Source of the DNA: UBA5486 sp036744795
Lineage (GTDB): Bacteria > Bacillota > UBA4882 > UBA10575
NCBI GenBank assembly: GCA_036744795.1
Contig: DAIOHK010000007.1
Span: 24,334-88,333, forward strand
Direction: 5' to 3'
DNA length: 64,000 nt
Under the pieces are notes generated by a model. That model did not search any database. It was not told the origin of the DNA and saw nothing but the letters and a program-made list of their open reading frames with translations. Shown in pieces: positions 26,153 to 34,654 of this stretch. Made by a program: the position numbers and the translations under genes. Every line of letters starts with the position of its first letter. Within the stretch, counting starts at the first letter, position 1.

Positions 26153-27254
26153 CGATCACTCCACTCTCTACCCAAAGAGATTTAATCGCCGGACGTAAAA
26201 CCGGGAAATCTATTGCCTCTGTTGTACTAATTATTGTCTGTGTTCCTTCTGTCAAAAGATGCAATAATTCTTTTTTTCTTTTATTATCAAATTCAGAGAA
26301 AACATCATCTAAAAGTAGCAGAGGAGGAATTCCGTAAGTAGTCTCTATTAAATCAACCATTGCCATTTTCATAGCAAGAGCTGCGGTTCTTTGTTGTCCC
26401 TGTGAACCATAAGTTCGAAGTTCCCATTTTTTGTTTAGTAATAATAATAAATCATCTCGATGAGGGCCTACTAAGGTATAGCCTCTTCTAATCTCCTCTT
26501 TTTTTCTTTGAGAAAAAGCTTTTATGAACTCCTCTTTTATTGATTCCATCTTCAGAAACGGTTGTTTTCCTCCGGAAAAACGATATAAACAATTTAATTC
26601 TTCTTTAGCACCGCTCATCATTTGATGATACTGGTTAATCCAGGGACTAATTTCTTCCACAGCTTTTAAACGATAATATACAACTAAACTTCCCTCTTCT
26701 ACCACCTTATTGGTCCAAACCTCTAATTGTGTTAAATCGCCAAATCCAGTTTTCATTCTTTTTAATAAAGAATTTCTTTGATACAAGGCTCGATAAAAAT
26801 GCCGATATGCTCTTCGATACCCCGGATAAGTCTGGGCTAGATATAAATCAAGATAATCTCGACGGTTTTCCGGTCCTCCTTTTACAATTTGCAGATCATC
26901 TGGTGTAAAAATAACTATTCGTACCCGACCAAAAAGATCCTTTTTTTTCTTATAAGCTACTCCATTTACTTTAACTAATAGACGGTTTAAATCCGAGCCA
27001 ACTTCCAATATTAATGATTCTTCATTGTTTTGAAATTCTCCTTTAAGATAAAACCCGTTTTCCCCTTTTTTTACCAGTTCATTATCACTTTTAGCTCGAA
27101 AAGATCTTCCCAGAGTTAAGAAAGAAACTGCTTCTAGAAAATTGGTCTTTCCTTGCCCATTATTTCCATACAAAATATTAATCTGTGGAGATAAAGAGAC
27201 ATCAGCAGAAAGGTAATTACGGAAGTTCCTAATTTTAATCTTCTCGAGATACAA
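26145..27254 (-). CDS. recF: DNA repair protein RecF
   Basis: RecF, with RecO and RecR, loads RecA on gapped DNA. The 369-residue product starts MYLEKIKIRNFRNY, has Walker A GNNGQGKTNFLEA (about 30-42), TPDDLQIVKGGPENRRDYLD, the signature YGSQGQQRTAALAMK and Walker B LLLDDVFSEFD. The TTG start at 27254 is supported by GGGGAGGAAATAAT and places RecF at the usual length; longer upstream starts would run inside the S4-domain gene. It overlaps that gene by 20 bp. Confidence 0.96.
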   Translation of the reverse strand: MYLEKIKIRNFRNYLSADVSLSPQINILYGNNGQGKTNFLEAVSFLTLGRSFRAKSDNELVKKGENGFYLKGEFQNNEESLILEVGSDLNRLLVKVNGVAYKKKKDLFGRVRIVIFTPDDLQIVKGGPENRRDYLDLYLAQTYPGYRRAYRHFYRALYQRNSLLKRMKTGFGDLTQLEVWTNKVVEEGSLVVYYRLKAVEEISPWINQYHQMMSGAKEELNCLYRFSGGKQPFLKMESIKEEFIKAFSQRKKEEIRRGYTLVGPHRDDLLLLLNKKWELRTYGSQGQQRTAALAMKMAMVDLIETTYGIPPLLLLDDVFSEFDNKRKKELLHLLTEGTQTIISTTEAIDFPVLRPAIKSLWVESGVIVD

Positions 27255-27477
27255 AATTATTTCCTCCCCTAAATACCACAATAACCTCTCCATCAGGCAT
27301 AACAACTTTGTCTCCAGGGGATATTTTCCTCCCACGTCTATTTTCTATTTTTCCATTAACTTTGATCATCCCATCTTGAGTTAGTGTTTTAGCCTCACCC
27401 CCGGTCATTGCTGTTCCAGCCCATTTAAGAAGCTGATCCAACCGGATACTATTCTGCTTTATCTCTATTTCGCGCAT
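27235..27477 (-). CDS. S4-domain RNA-binding protein (YaaA-like)
   Basis: An 80-residue S4-domain protein: IRLDQLLKWAGTAMTGGEAKTLTQDGMIKVNGKIENRRGRKISPGDKVVM is a complete S4 RNA-binding fold. It is the small protein located between dnaN and recF in Bacillus (yaaA) and relatives. It begins 11 bp after dnaN and overlaps recF. RNA target unknown. Confidence 0.93.
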   Translation of the reverse strand: MREIEIKQNSIRLDQLLKWAGTAMTGGEAKTLTQDGMIKVNGKIENRRGRKISPGDKVVMPDGEVIVVFRGGNNFVSRED

Positions 27478-27488
27478 GTTTCCTCCAT

Positions 27489-28631
27489 TTAATAATTAAG
27501 TCTTAATGGCATTAGCACATATAAATAGTTATTAGAATCCTTTGTTTTCAAAACAGAAGCCTTCATTCCTTCAGAAAGGTTGAATATAACATCATCTACT
27601 GCCACAGATCGTAAAAACTCCATAATAAAAACAGCATTAAAACCAATGTCCATAGGGTGCCCATTATAGGAACAAGCTACTTCCTCTGATGACTGACCTA
27701 GATCGGGTTCGTAAGAAAAAATTTCTACTTTTCCTTCGGAAAAACTTAATTTTACTGCTCGGTCAATTAGTGAACTTCGTGTTAGTGCACCTAAAAATGA
27801 TTCTCTGTTCAAAAGAGCTTCCCCTGTATAATCTTCAGGTATAACCTGTTCATACCTAGGAAACTGAGCATTAATTAATCTTGTATAAAAAATAACTCCA
27901 TTTCCTACTGCATACAACTGCCGATTAAACAATAATAAATCAATCTCTTCATCTGGATCATTCCCGAAAATAGTTGCCATTTCCTTCATAGAGTTTACCG
28001 GTACTAAAATATTATTTTCAAAATTACATTTTACTGAAAGATCTTTAAGTACCAAACGATTAATATCAGTCCCTACCAAACGTAAAGATCCAGGTGACAA
28101 TTCCCATAAAACACTTGAAAGAAAAGGTCTAGAATCATCGGGTGCAGTCGCATAAACTGTTTGTTTAACAGCTTCCCAAAGAAAAGCAGAAGGAAGAGAA
28201 AATAAGGAAAAATCTGTATTCATTTCAATTTTATTTTCTCTTAGTAGAGCAATCGTCTTAACATCCTCTGGTAAAGCAGGATACTCTTCAGCCGGTAAAA
28301 TGTTTAATTGAAAGAATGAATGTGCAGTTTTGATATTAAATGTTTTTCCATCATCATCAATACCCATTTCAATTCTACCTGGTGGTAAATGTCTAATAAT
28401 ATCGTAAAAAGTTTTTCCGGAAACAACAACACGTCCTGGAGTAATAATAGTTACTTCAGGAATATTAACCTCTATACCTTTCTCAAGATCACTTCCAAAA
28501 CAGAATAAAAAATCATCTCTAGTCTCTAGTAGTAAACCACTAAGTATTGGTAAGGTGCTTTTTGTAGGAATAGCCCGAACTGCGATTTGCAAAGATCTAG
28601 CTAACTCCTCCTGGGAACAGAGTATCTTCAC
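27489..28631 (-). CDS. dnaN: DNA polymerase III beta subunit (sliding clamp)
   Basis: The 380-residue beta clamp encircles DNA and tethers the replicative polymerase. Three clamp domains are recognisable; the start MKILCSQEELARSLQIAVRAIPTKSTLPILSG, the central DDSRPFLSSVLWEL and the C-terminal YVLMPLRLNY are diagnostic. GTG start with AAGGAGGTTTTAAAA upstream. Separated from dnaA by a 421 bp origin-type region. Confidence 0.97.
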   Translation of the reverse strand: MKILCSQEELARSLQIAVRAIPTKSTLPILSGLLLETRDDFLFCFGSDLEKGIEVNIPEVTIITPGRVVVSGKTFYDIIRHLPPGRIEMGIDDDGKTFNIKTAHSFFQLNILPAEEYPALPEDVKTIALLRENKIEMNTDFSLFSLPSAFLWEAVKQTVYATAPDDSRPFLSSVLWELSPGSLRLVGTDINRLVLKDLSVKCNFENNILVPVNSMKEMATIFGNDPDEEIDLLLFNRQLYAVGNGVIFYTRLINAQFPRYEQVIPEDYTGEALLNRESFLGALTRSSLIDRAVKLSFSEGKVEIFSYEPDLGQSSEEVACSYNGHPMDIGFNAVFIMEFLRSVAVDDVIFNLSEGMKASVLKTKDSNNYLYVLMPLRLNY

Positions 28632-28800
28632 TTTTAAAACCTCCTTTTTTTAGTTTTAACATTAGGAAGATTTACATAATACCTTAAAAATGCTTGACTC
28701 TTGACTTTAGAATATTAGTATTCGTTGGTTTTATTTTCAAATCAATCAAACAGGTAATCTCTTAACATTATTAACAGTCTCTAATACTTATATAAAAGAT

Positions 28801-28858
28801 ACTATATAGATCAATATAATAGTCGCCGTAATAGTAGTAATGTAAAAACTGTGGATAT
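28801..28858 (-). other. oriC unwinding module: DnaA box, DnaA-trio-like run, AT-rich DUE
   Basis: TGTGGATAT (28850-28858) is a DnaA box. Next to it lies TAA TAG TAG TAA (28829-28840, plus strand), fitting the DnaA-trio rule 5'-[T/A]A[G/A]-3', then AT-rich DNA to 28801. B. subtilis has the same arrangement between dnaA and dnaN, where melting starts. Strong by pattern and position; not proven. Confidence 0.65.
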
Positions 28859-28990
28859 CTTTTAAAACCCTAATGGAACAAGTATTAGGTCGAAAGAATA
28901 GTTTGTGGATTAAATACGTCTTTATTAACATATCCATACAATTCACAGGATGAGTATAAATTGTGAATAACCTATCCACAATTTATACTC
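28850..28990. other. oriC downstream DnaA-box cluster with long inverted repeat
   Basis: DnaA-box-like 9-mers: TGTGGATAT (28850), TGTGGATTA (28904), TGTGAATAA (28962) and CTATCCACA (28972). The last two fall in or by a perfect 14 bp inverted repeat: GAGTATAAATTGTG (28952-28965) and CACAATTTATACTC (28977-28990), loop 11 bases. This repeat may be a cruciform, a dnaA terminator, or a head-to-head DnaA-box pair. Confidence 0.65.
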
Positions 28991-29052
28991 AGGTTGTACC
29001 CAAGTTAGACACAGAGATGCATTAATAAATTAAGAGTGTTTTTTCTACTTCT

Positions 29053-30399
29053 TTACTGATTTATTTTTTGTACAAGTTCTCTTATTGTTTGGTTGGTCTT
29101 AGGTTCTGAGGTCATAAACTCTTTTACGCGGTTACAGGCGTGGATTACAGTGGTATGATCCTTTCCTCCAAACTCATCACCAATTTTAGGAAGGGAAGCA
29201 TCAGTCAACTCTCGACATAGATACATAGCAATTTGGCGAGGAAGAGTAATATTTTGAGTACGTCTTTTCGATTTTAAATCATCGGTTGAAATTTGAAAAT
29301 AATCAGCCACAATTTGCTGAATTAATGGTATCGTAATTTTTTGCGTTTGTTGAGTGGATACAACATCTTTTAATACTTCATTTGCTAGTTCCATAGTTAT
29401 TTCCTGGTTGGTTAAAGATGCATACGCTATTACTCTAATTAAAGCCCCTTCTAATTCACGAATATTGGAATTAATAAGATCAGCGATATAGGTAATCACA
29501 TTATTAGGAAGTTTCCATCCTTCAGTAACAGCTTTTTTTCTGAGAATCGCTATTCTTGTTTCTAAGTCTGGAGCTTGTATATCTGTAATTAAACCCCATT
29601 CAAATCTTGAACGGAGACGGTCTTCTAAAGTTGGGATATCCCTAGGGGGTCGATCACTAGAGATTACAATCTGTTTGCTAGCTTCGTGTAAAGCATTAAA
29701 AGTATGGAAAAATTCTTCTTGGGTACTTTCTTTACCGGCAAGAAACTGAATATCATCAATAAGTAACAGATCAACTGTACGGTATTTACCTCTAAAACTA
29801 GGAGTTGTATTATTACGGATGGCATTAATTAATTCATTGGTAAATTTCTCCGAAGAAACATAGACTACTTTAAAGTGTGGACTATGTTGAACAACAAAAT
29901 GTCCGATCGCTTGCATTAAATGGGTTTTTCCCAGACCAACACCACCATATATAAATAAAGGATTATAGGCATGAGCCGGAGATTCTGCTACTGCTAATGA
30001 TGCAGCATGGGCAAAACGGTTACTTTCACCAACAACGAAAGATTCAAAAGTATACTTTGGATTAAGATTAAGATTTTGATTTACTTCGTCAACACCAAGG
30101 TTATTTATTTGAGGAGTAAAGGAAGGCTGTTCCTGTGAAGAATTATTATTAATAATAATAAATTTTAAGTTTACCTCTAAGGCAAGATATTCTTTTAGGG
30201 TTGAGAGAATAAGTGAAGCATATCGGCTTTCCAATAGATCCCTGGCGAATTCATTAGGAACTTCAATAAATAAAGTGTTATTCTCTATCTTAAGTGGCTT
30301 TGTTGGCTTAAGCCATGTTTCATAACTTGGCTTTGTCATTTGAGGTTCGACATCTTTTTGAACCTTTTCCCAAATTACCTCTAGTTCCTCGATGTTCAT
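29053..30399 (-). CDS. dnaA: Chromosomal replication initiator DnaA
   Basis: The 448-residue initiator has domain I (1-85), a short linker domain II, the AAA+ domain III with Walker A GGVGLGKTHL (about 150) and Walker B LLLIDDIQFLAGK, and DNA-binding domain IV with the DnaA signature GGKDHTTVIHACNRV near the C-terminus. ATG follows GAAAGGTGGAAAGTAA. DnaA boxes lie on both sides of the gene, so it is probably autoregulated as well as initiating replication here. Confidence 0.98.
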   Translation of the reverse strand: MNIEELEVIWEKVQKDVEPQMTKPSYETWLKPTKPLKIENNTLFIEVPNEFARDLLESRYASLILSTLKEYLALEVNLKFIIINNNSSQEQPSFTPQINNLGVDEVNQNLNLNPKYTFESFVVGESNRFAHAASLAVAESPAHAYNPLFIYGGVGLGKTHLMQAIGHFVVQHSPHFKVVYVSSEKFTNELINAIRNNTTPSFRGKYRTVDLLLIDDIQFLAGKESTQEEFFHTFNALHEASKQIVISSDRPPRDIPTLEDRLRSRFEWGLITDIQAPDLETRIAILRKKAVTEGWKLPNNVITYIADLINSNIRELEGALIRVIAYASLTNQEITMELANEVLKDVVSTQQTQKITIPLIQQIVADYFQISTDDLKSKRRTQNITLPRQIAMYLCRELTDASLPKIGDEFGGKDHTTVIHACNRVKEFMTSEPKTNQTIRELVQKINQ

Positions 30400-30502
30400 T
30401 TACTTTCCACCTTTCAAACAGTTTAAAAAGAAAAAAATAAAATAGAAACAGAAATTAATATTACAAAAAGTAAATCTATTTGCAAAATAACAATTCACAT
30501 TC

Positions 30503-30813
30503 TGTGAATAAGTTGTGGATAACTTGAGGATAAAAAAGAAGAAATAAAGAATCATCACGATTTGAGTTGTTTTTACAAAAAATGCTAAAAAAATAACGGA
30601 TAGGCTTCATTAAAGGAAAAGCTCGGTTTTAATAGTTATCAACAATATCCACAGTTTTTTCCGATAAATTGTGGATAATTCATAACGCGAAGTCTATAAT
30701 ACCAGATTCTTTCTTATTTGACAATTCCACTTTTACGCCGTAAATATTGAAAAAACTAGAATAAGGTAATACTTTACTTCCGAAATCCACCGAAATGATA
30801 GAAATGTGGATAA
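30503..30813. other. oriC upstream DnaA-box cluster (dnaA-rpmH intergenic)
   Basis: Box-like 9-mers: TGTGAATAA (30503), TGTGGATAA (30514), TTATCAACA (30636), ATATCCACA (30645), TGTGGATAA (30670) and TGTGGATAA (30805). Three match the consensus TTATCCACA perfectly on the minus strand. They lie in AT-rich DNA between divergent dnaA and rpmH, like the upstream half of the bipartite B. subtilis origin. Confidence 0.85.
30696..30724 (-). promoter_or_regulatory. Promoter of dnaA
   Basis: On the minus strand TTGTCA (30724-30719), a 17 bp spacer and TATTAT (30701-30696). A perfect DnaA box lies about 18 bp downstream of the -10 (30670-30678), a good position for autorepression. Confidence 0.7.
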
Positions 30814-30829
30814 CTTTTCAGAAGAAATA

Positions 30830-30858
30830 TTGACAACCGATTAAGGGCTAATTATAAT
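30830..30858 (+). promoter_or_regulatory. Promoter of rpmH operon
   Basis: TTGACA, a 17 bp spacer and TATAAT: a perfect consensus promoter, 39 bp before the rpmH start. A DnaA box ends 17 bp upstream of the -35. Confidence 0.9.
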
Positions 30859-30896
30859 AAACTAGAATGTAAGTAGCCCGAAGCGAGGTGATAATA

Positions 30897-31031
30897 GTGA
30901 AAAGAACATTTCAACCTAAAAAAACGAAGAGGAACAGAAAGATTGGTTTTCTAGTAAGAATGTCCACCCGTAGTGGGCGGAAGACGATTAATAGGCGGCG
31001 AGCAAAAGGAAGAAAGAGTTTAACTTCTTAA
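30897..31031 (+). CDS. rpmH: 50S ribosomal protein L34
   Basis: A 44-residue, very basic protein beginning MKRTFQPKKTKRNRKIGFLV and containing RMSTRSGRKTINRRRAKGRK: a full-length L34. GTG start, with GCGAGGTG upstream. rnpA follows after 1 bp. The rpmH-rnpA pair next to dnaA is the standard bacterial arrangement. Confidence 0.97.
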   Translation: MKRTFQPKKTKRNRKIGFLVRMSTRSGRKTINRRRAKGRKSLTS

Positions 31032-31032
31032 A

Positions 31033-31377
31033 ATGAAAAAGATTGATACCTTAAAAAAAAGCTGGGAATTCCAGGAAATATTTTCCAAAGGGCATTCCCA
31101 TCTTAATAAATATTTTGTGCTTTATGTATTACCATTACCACCTGAAAAGAAAGATCAGCTTAAGGTGGGTTTTTGTGTTGGTAAAAAATTAGGGCATGCT
31201 GTTCAGCGTAATAAGATTAGAAGACGGATTAAAAACGTTTTCTTATCTTTTGAGCATGAGGTTTTAAGAGGGTTCGCCATTATTATTATTGCCCGTGGGA
31301 AAGCACGAGAGGTAGATTTTTCTATGCTCTTCACTGCACTAAAAGAAGTTTTTGTTAAAGCTAAAATAGTTAAATGA
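31033..31377 (+). CDS. rnpA: Ribonuclease P protein component
   Basis: The 114-residue protein subunit of RNase P, which helps the catalytic RNA bind pre-tRNA 5' leaders. The RNR motif is present as VGKKLGHAVQRNKIRRRIKNVF (about 50-71), and the N-terminus has the family LKKSWEFQEIFSKG. It lies 1 bp after rpmH and its stop overlaps the yidD start (ATGA). Confidence 0.95.
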   Translation: MKKIDTLKKSWEFQEIFSKGHSHLNKYFVLYVLPLPPEKKDQLKVGFCVGKKLGHAVQRNKIRRRIKNVFLSFEHEVLRGFAIIIIARGKAREVDFSMLFTALKEVFVKAKIVK

Positions 31378-31619
31378 AAAGACTAATTATTGGTTTAATC
31401 CATTTCTACCAGAAATATTTTTCCCCGCTAAAACCAACAATATATAGATGCTGTTATTATCCAAGTTGTTCTCAGTATACTTTAGAAGCTGTGGAAAGAT
31501 TTGGTTTAAAAGGTATTGTTTTGGGTGTAAAAAGGGTGCTTTCTTGCCATCCTTGGAGTGCAGGCGGGTATGAACCTGTTCCAAAACAATGGCCTGGATG
31601 GGGAAAGATTATGCACTGA
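31374..31619 (+). CDS. yidD: Membrane protein insertion efficiency factor YidD
   Basis: An 81-residue YidD with the family core YQKYFSPLKPTIYRCCYYPSCSQYTLEAVERFG and CHPWSAGGYEPVP. It is thought to assist YidC-dependent membrane insertion, and lies between rnpA and yidC as usual. Start overlaps the rnpA stop by 4 bp. Confidence 0.95.
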   Translation: MKRLIIGLIHFYQKYFSPLKPTIYRCCYYPSCSQYTLEAVERFGLKGIVLGVKRVLSCHPWSAGGYEPVPKQWPGWGKIMH

Positions 31620-31645
31620 AAAAAGGGGCTAAGCCCCTTTTTTTA
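31620..31645 (+). terminator. Terminator after yidD
   Basis: AAAAGGGGC and GCCCCTTTT form a 9 bp stem with a tiny loop, followed by a T-run. It separates rpmH-rnpA-yidD from yidC, which has its own 180 bp upstream region. Confidence 0.88.
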
Positions 31646-31804
31646 TAGAAGATAATATTTTATGGAACTTGTGAAAAAATACGGAAGAGGAATTTTATAG
31701 ATTACAGAGAATAAGTCTTTAATATTTTAAGGATAAAAAATAGTGATGTAAATATTTTTGCAAAAAGTTTAAAAATCCTTTTGAAAGGTGTGGAGTAAAA
31801 GCTA

Positions 31805-32476
31805 ATGATCAATGCCTTATCCGGGATGATGGCCAATGTTTTAAAGTTTTTTTATAATACTTTGGGAGTTGGATGGGGACTAGCAATAATTTTATTAACA
31901 GTTTTAGTTAAAACCATTCTTTTCCCTTTCACCCTTAGCCAAATCCGTTCAATGGAAGGGATGAAAAAAGTACAGCCTTTAATAAAGGAAATCCAGGAGA
32001 AATATAAGAAAAACCCTGAAGAACAGCAGCGGAAAATGATGGAAATATACCAAAAAAACAAAGTTAATCCATTAGGGGGATGTTTACCATTACTTTTGCA
32101 GCTACCGTTTTTATGGGCGCTTTTTGGTCTTTTAAATAATCCTGGAAAATTTGATATTGATTTTACCAATGCGATATTTCTAACAATGGATCTTACTAGA
32201 AACAAGTATTTAGTTTTGGGAATTATATCCGGGATTACTTCATTTCTTCAGCAAAAAATGACTGCTGTTGATAATAATGATCCTTCACAATCAACTTTTA
32301 TGTATTTTATGCCGATCTTTTTTGGTTATATAACTTATACGCTAAAAGCAGGGGTTGGACTTTATTGGGTTGCCAGTACAATACTTGGTATTCTACAACA
32401 GTGGGCGATCACTACATTTTTTATTCGCCAAGATCCTACAGTTACGGAAGTTGAGAATGGAAAGGGAAACGAGTAA
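31805..32476 (+). CDS. yidC: Membrane protein insertase YidC/SpoIIIJ family
   Basis: A 223-residue Oxa1/YidC insertase. Hydrophobic helices surround GVGWGLAIILLTVLVKTILFPFTL, a cytoplasmic helical hairpin (MKKVQPLIKEIQEKYKKNPEEQQRKMMEIYQKNKVNP), LGGCLPLLLQLPFLWALFGLL, and a C-terminal YWVASTILGILQQ. No lipobox signal precedes the first helix, unlike SpoIIIJ. ATG follows GGTGTGGAGTAAAAGCTA. khpB follows at 76 bp. Confidence 0.95.
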   Translation: MINALSGMMANVLKFFYNTLGVGWGLAIILLTVLVKTILFPFTLSQIRSMEGMKKVQPLIKEIQEKYKKNPEEQQRKMMEIYQKNKVNPLGGCLPLLLQLPFLWALFGLLNNPGKFDIDFTNAIFLTMDLTRNKYLVLGIISGITSFLQQKMTAVDNNDPSQSTFMYFMPIFFGYITYTLKAGVGLYWVASTILGILQQWAITTFFIRQDPTVTEVENGKGNE

Positions 32477-32552
32477 AAATCATCTGTACCTTAAATCAAT
32501 GATTATTAAAATAAGCAGTACTCTGGAAGGCTTCTAAAAGGAGGTTTTACTA

Positions 32553-33176
32553 GTGAAATCGGTTGAAGTAGTGGCCAAGACCAGAGAAGAAGCCCTTGAA
32601 ACTGCTCTCAAGGAACTTAATGTGGATGAGAGCCAAGTTAAGGTAGAAGTCTTGGAAGAATCATCAAGTAAAGGTTTGTTAAGCTTTTTAAATGTAAGTA
32701 AAATTAAGTTGCGTGTTTCCATTAAAGAAGATATTACAGAAAAGGCCACAAGATTTTTACGAGAGATCCTTGTTTGCATGGGAATTCCTGCTCAAGTGGA
32801 AGTCTTTAAACGCCCAGGATATATAAATCTTAATATTAATGGAGATAATATGGGAAGATTGATCGGACGCCATGGTAAAACTTTAAATGCATTGCAGTAT
32901 TTAGTAAACATTGCTGTTCATAAAGATAATGAGGAATCAGAAAGAATTATTATTGATGCTGCCGGATACCGAAGAAGAAGAGAGGAAAACCTCGAGCGGC
33001 TAGCTCTTTCTATTGCTGACCGGGTAAAAAGAAAAGGTAGGAAAGAATTTCTTTATCCGATGCCTCCCCAAGAAAGAAGAATTGTCCATTTAATATTACA
33101 AGATTACAATGGGGTTATTACCTACAGTGAAGGAGAAGACCCGCGCCGACGGGTCGTTATCTCTCCAGAGAAGTAG
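32553..33176 (+). CDS. khpB: KhpB/Jag RNA-binding protein
   Basis: A 207-residue protein (SpoIIIJ-associated Jag, also EloR/KhpB). It has a Jag-N domain (about 1-50; VVAKTREEALETALKEL, SSSKGLLSFL), a type-II KH domain (about 75-145; GDNMGRLIGRHGKTLNALQYLVN) and an R3H domain (about 150-207; MPPQERRIVHLILQ). KhpB with KhpA controls cell elongation in pneumococcus. It keeps its usual place after yidC. Confidence 0.95.
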   Translation: MKSVEVVAKTREEALETALKELNVDESQVKVEVLEESSSKGLLSFLNVSKIKLRVSIKEDITEKATRFLREILVCMGIPAQVEVFKRPGYINLNINGDNMGRLIGRHGKTLNALQYLVNIAVHKDNEESERIIIDAAGYRRRREENLERLALSIADRVKRKGRKEFLYPMPPQERRIVHLILQDYNGVITYSEGEDPRRRVVISPEK

Positions 33177-33194
33177 TTGTGAATAGAAGACAAA

Positions 33195-33221
33195 ACGTGC
33201 CTGGTGGCACGTATTGTTTTT
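33195..33221 (+). terminator. Terminator after khpB
   Basis: ACGTGCC and GGCACGT with a TGGT loop, followed by ATTGTTTTT, 18 bp after the stop. Confidence 0.8.
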
Positions 33222-33261
33222 AGAGGGTGAATCATAAAGAATATTTTGTAGGGTGTAAAAA

Positions 33262-34644
33262 ATGAAAAATACCGATACAATAACTGCCATCTCTACTCCG
33301 CAGGGTGAAGGTGGGATTGGGATTATCCGCATAAGTGGGGAAGAGGCGATCAATATTGGCAACCAGATTCTCCGTCATCTTTCTGGAAAGAAAATTACAA
33401 CCTGGCCGGAAAGACAGGTCCGTTTAGGATTAGCAGTTTTCCCAGATGGGAGTGTAATTGATGAAGTAATATATTTTCTCTTTAAGAACAACCGGAGTTA
33501 TACAGGTGAGGATGTACTGGAAATTCAAGGCCACGGAGGAATACAGAATCTTAAAAAAATACTAAATTCTACCCTTAAGGCGGGTGCTCGTTTGGCAGAA
33601 CCAGGTGAATTTACAAAACGGGCTTATTTGAACGGGCGTATAGATTTGGCTCAAGCGGAAGCTGTAATCGATTTAATAAGGTCACGTACAGATTTAGCTC
33701 ATAAAGCTGCTTTAACACAGTTAAGAGGAGATTTGTCTACTGTAATTAAAGAGCAAGAAAAGAAGCTAATGGAAATTTTAGTGCCACTTGAGGCTGCCTT
33801 AGATTTCCCCGAGGATGAAATTCCGGATCTTCAACGTGAAGAAGCATTGAAAATTGTTGAAGGTGCTATTTATAAAATTAATGAATTACTGGAAAATGCG
33901 GATCAAGGAATGATTCTTCGTGATTCGGCTACTGTGGTTTTGGCCGGCCGGCCAAATGTTGGTAAATCAAGTTTACTAAATAGCCTTCTTGGGGAAGAGA
34001 GAGCGATTGTGACACCTATTCCCGGAACAACAAGGGATTTTGTTTCTGAAGCTATTGATCTAAATGGTGTTCCTGTCCGCCTAATCGATACAGCAGGAAT
34101 AAGGGAGATCGAAGATCTCATAGAAAAAGCCGGAGTAGAGCGAGCTTGGGAGATAATCAAGCAGGCTGATTTAATCCTAGTAATATTTGATTCAGCATTG
34201 GGGATTACGCCGGAAGATTATCAAATGATCGATAAAATTAAAGAAAGAGATCTGGTTATAATTCTTAATAAAACTGACTTGCCAGCTCAAATTTCCCTTA
34301 AGGAAATAAAAAAGGAATTTCCTCAGAAAAACATTTTATCAGTCTCTGCCCTTACTGGAGCAGGGATAAGAGAGTTAAAAAGTTTTATTAGAGAGAAATT
34401 AATCGGTACCAATATTTCTGAAGAACATCCTTTTTTGGTTACAAGATTGCGCCATAAAGAGGCTTTGGAAGAAGCCTGTAATTATTTACGCTTTACAGCG
34501 GAAGGAATTACCAGTCATTTAAGTGAGGATTTAATTGCTGTAGACTTACGGGCTGCTTTGGAGGCATTAGGTCAAATTACCGGACGATCTGTTTCCGAAG
34601 AAGTAATAAGTCGAATATTTGCACAATTTTGTATTGGGAAATAG
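33262..34644 (+). CDS. mnmE: tRNA modification GTPase MnmE
   Basis: MnmE with MnmG installs (carboxymethyl)aminomethyl groups on wobble uridine 34. The 460-residue product shows the formyl-THF-binding N-domain (TPQGEGGIGIIRISG, VDEVIYFLFKNNRSYTGED), the G domain with GRPNVGKSSL (about 227-236), DTAG and NKTD, and the C-terminal CIGK cysteine motif. ATG follows TAGGGTGTAAAAA. mnmG follows at once. Confidence 0.97.
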   Translation: MKNTDTITAISTPQGEGGIGIIRISGEEAINIGNQILRHLSGKKITTWPERQVRLGLAVFPDGSVIDEVIYFLFKNNRSYTGEDVLEIQGHGGIQNLKKILNSTLKAGARLAEPGEFTKRAYLNGRIDLAQAEAVIDLIRSRTDLAHKAALTQLRGDLSTVIKEQEKKLMEILVPLEAALDFPEDEIPDLQREEALKIVEGAIYKINELLENADQGMILRDSATVVLAGRPNVGKSSLLNSLLGEERAIVTPIPGTTRDFVSEAIDLNGVPVRLIDTAGIREIEDLIEKAGVERAWEIIKQADLILVIFDSALGITPEDYQMIDKIKERDLVIILNKTDLPAQISLKEIKKEFPQKNILSVSALTGAGIRELKSFIREKLIGTNISEEHPFLVTRLRHKEALEEACNYLRFTAEGITSHLSEDLIAVDLRAALEALGQITGRSVSEEVISRIFAQFCIGK

Positions 34645-34654
34645 GGTGAAGCTT

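Noticed and set aside
28788..28979. 63-codon minus-strand ORF between dnaA and dnaN
   Set aside because: Covers the DnaA-box cluster and long inverted repeat; no ribosome site or recognisable protein.
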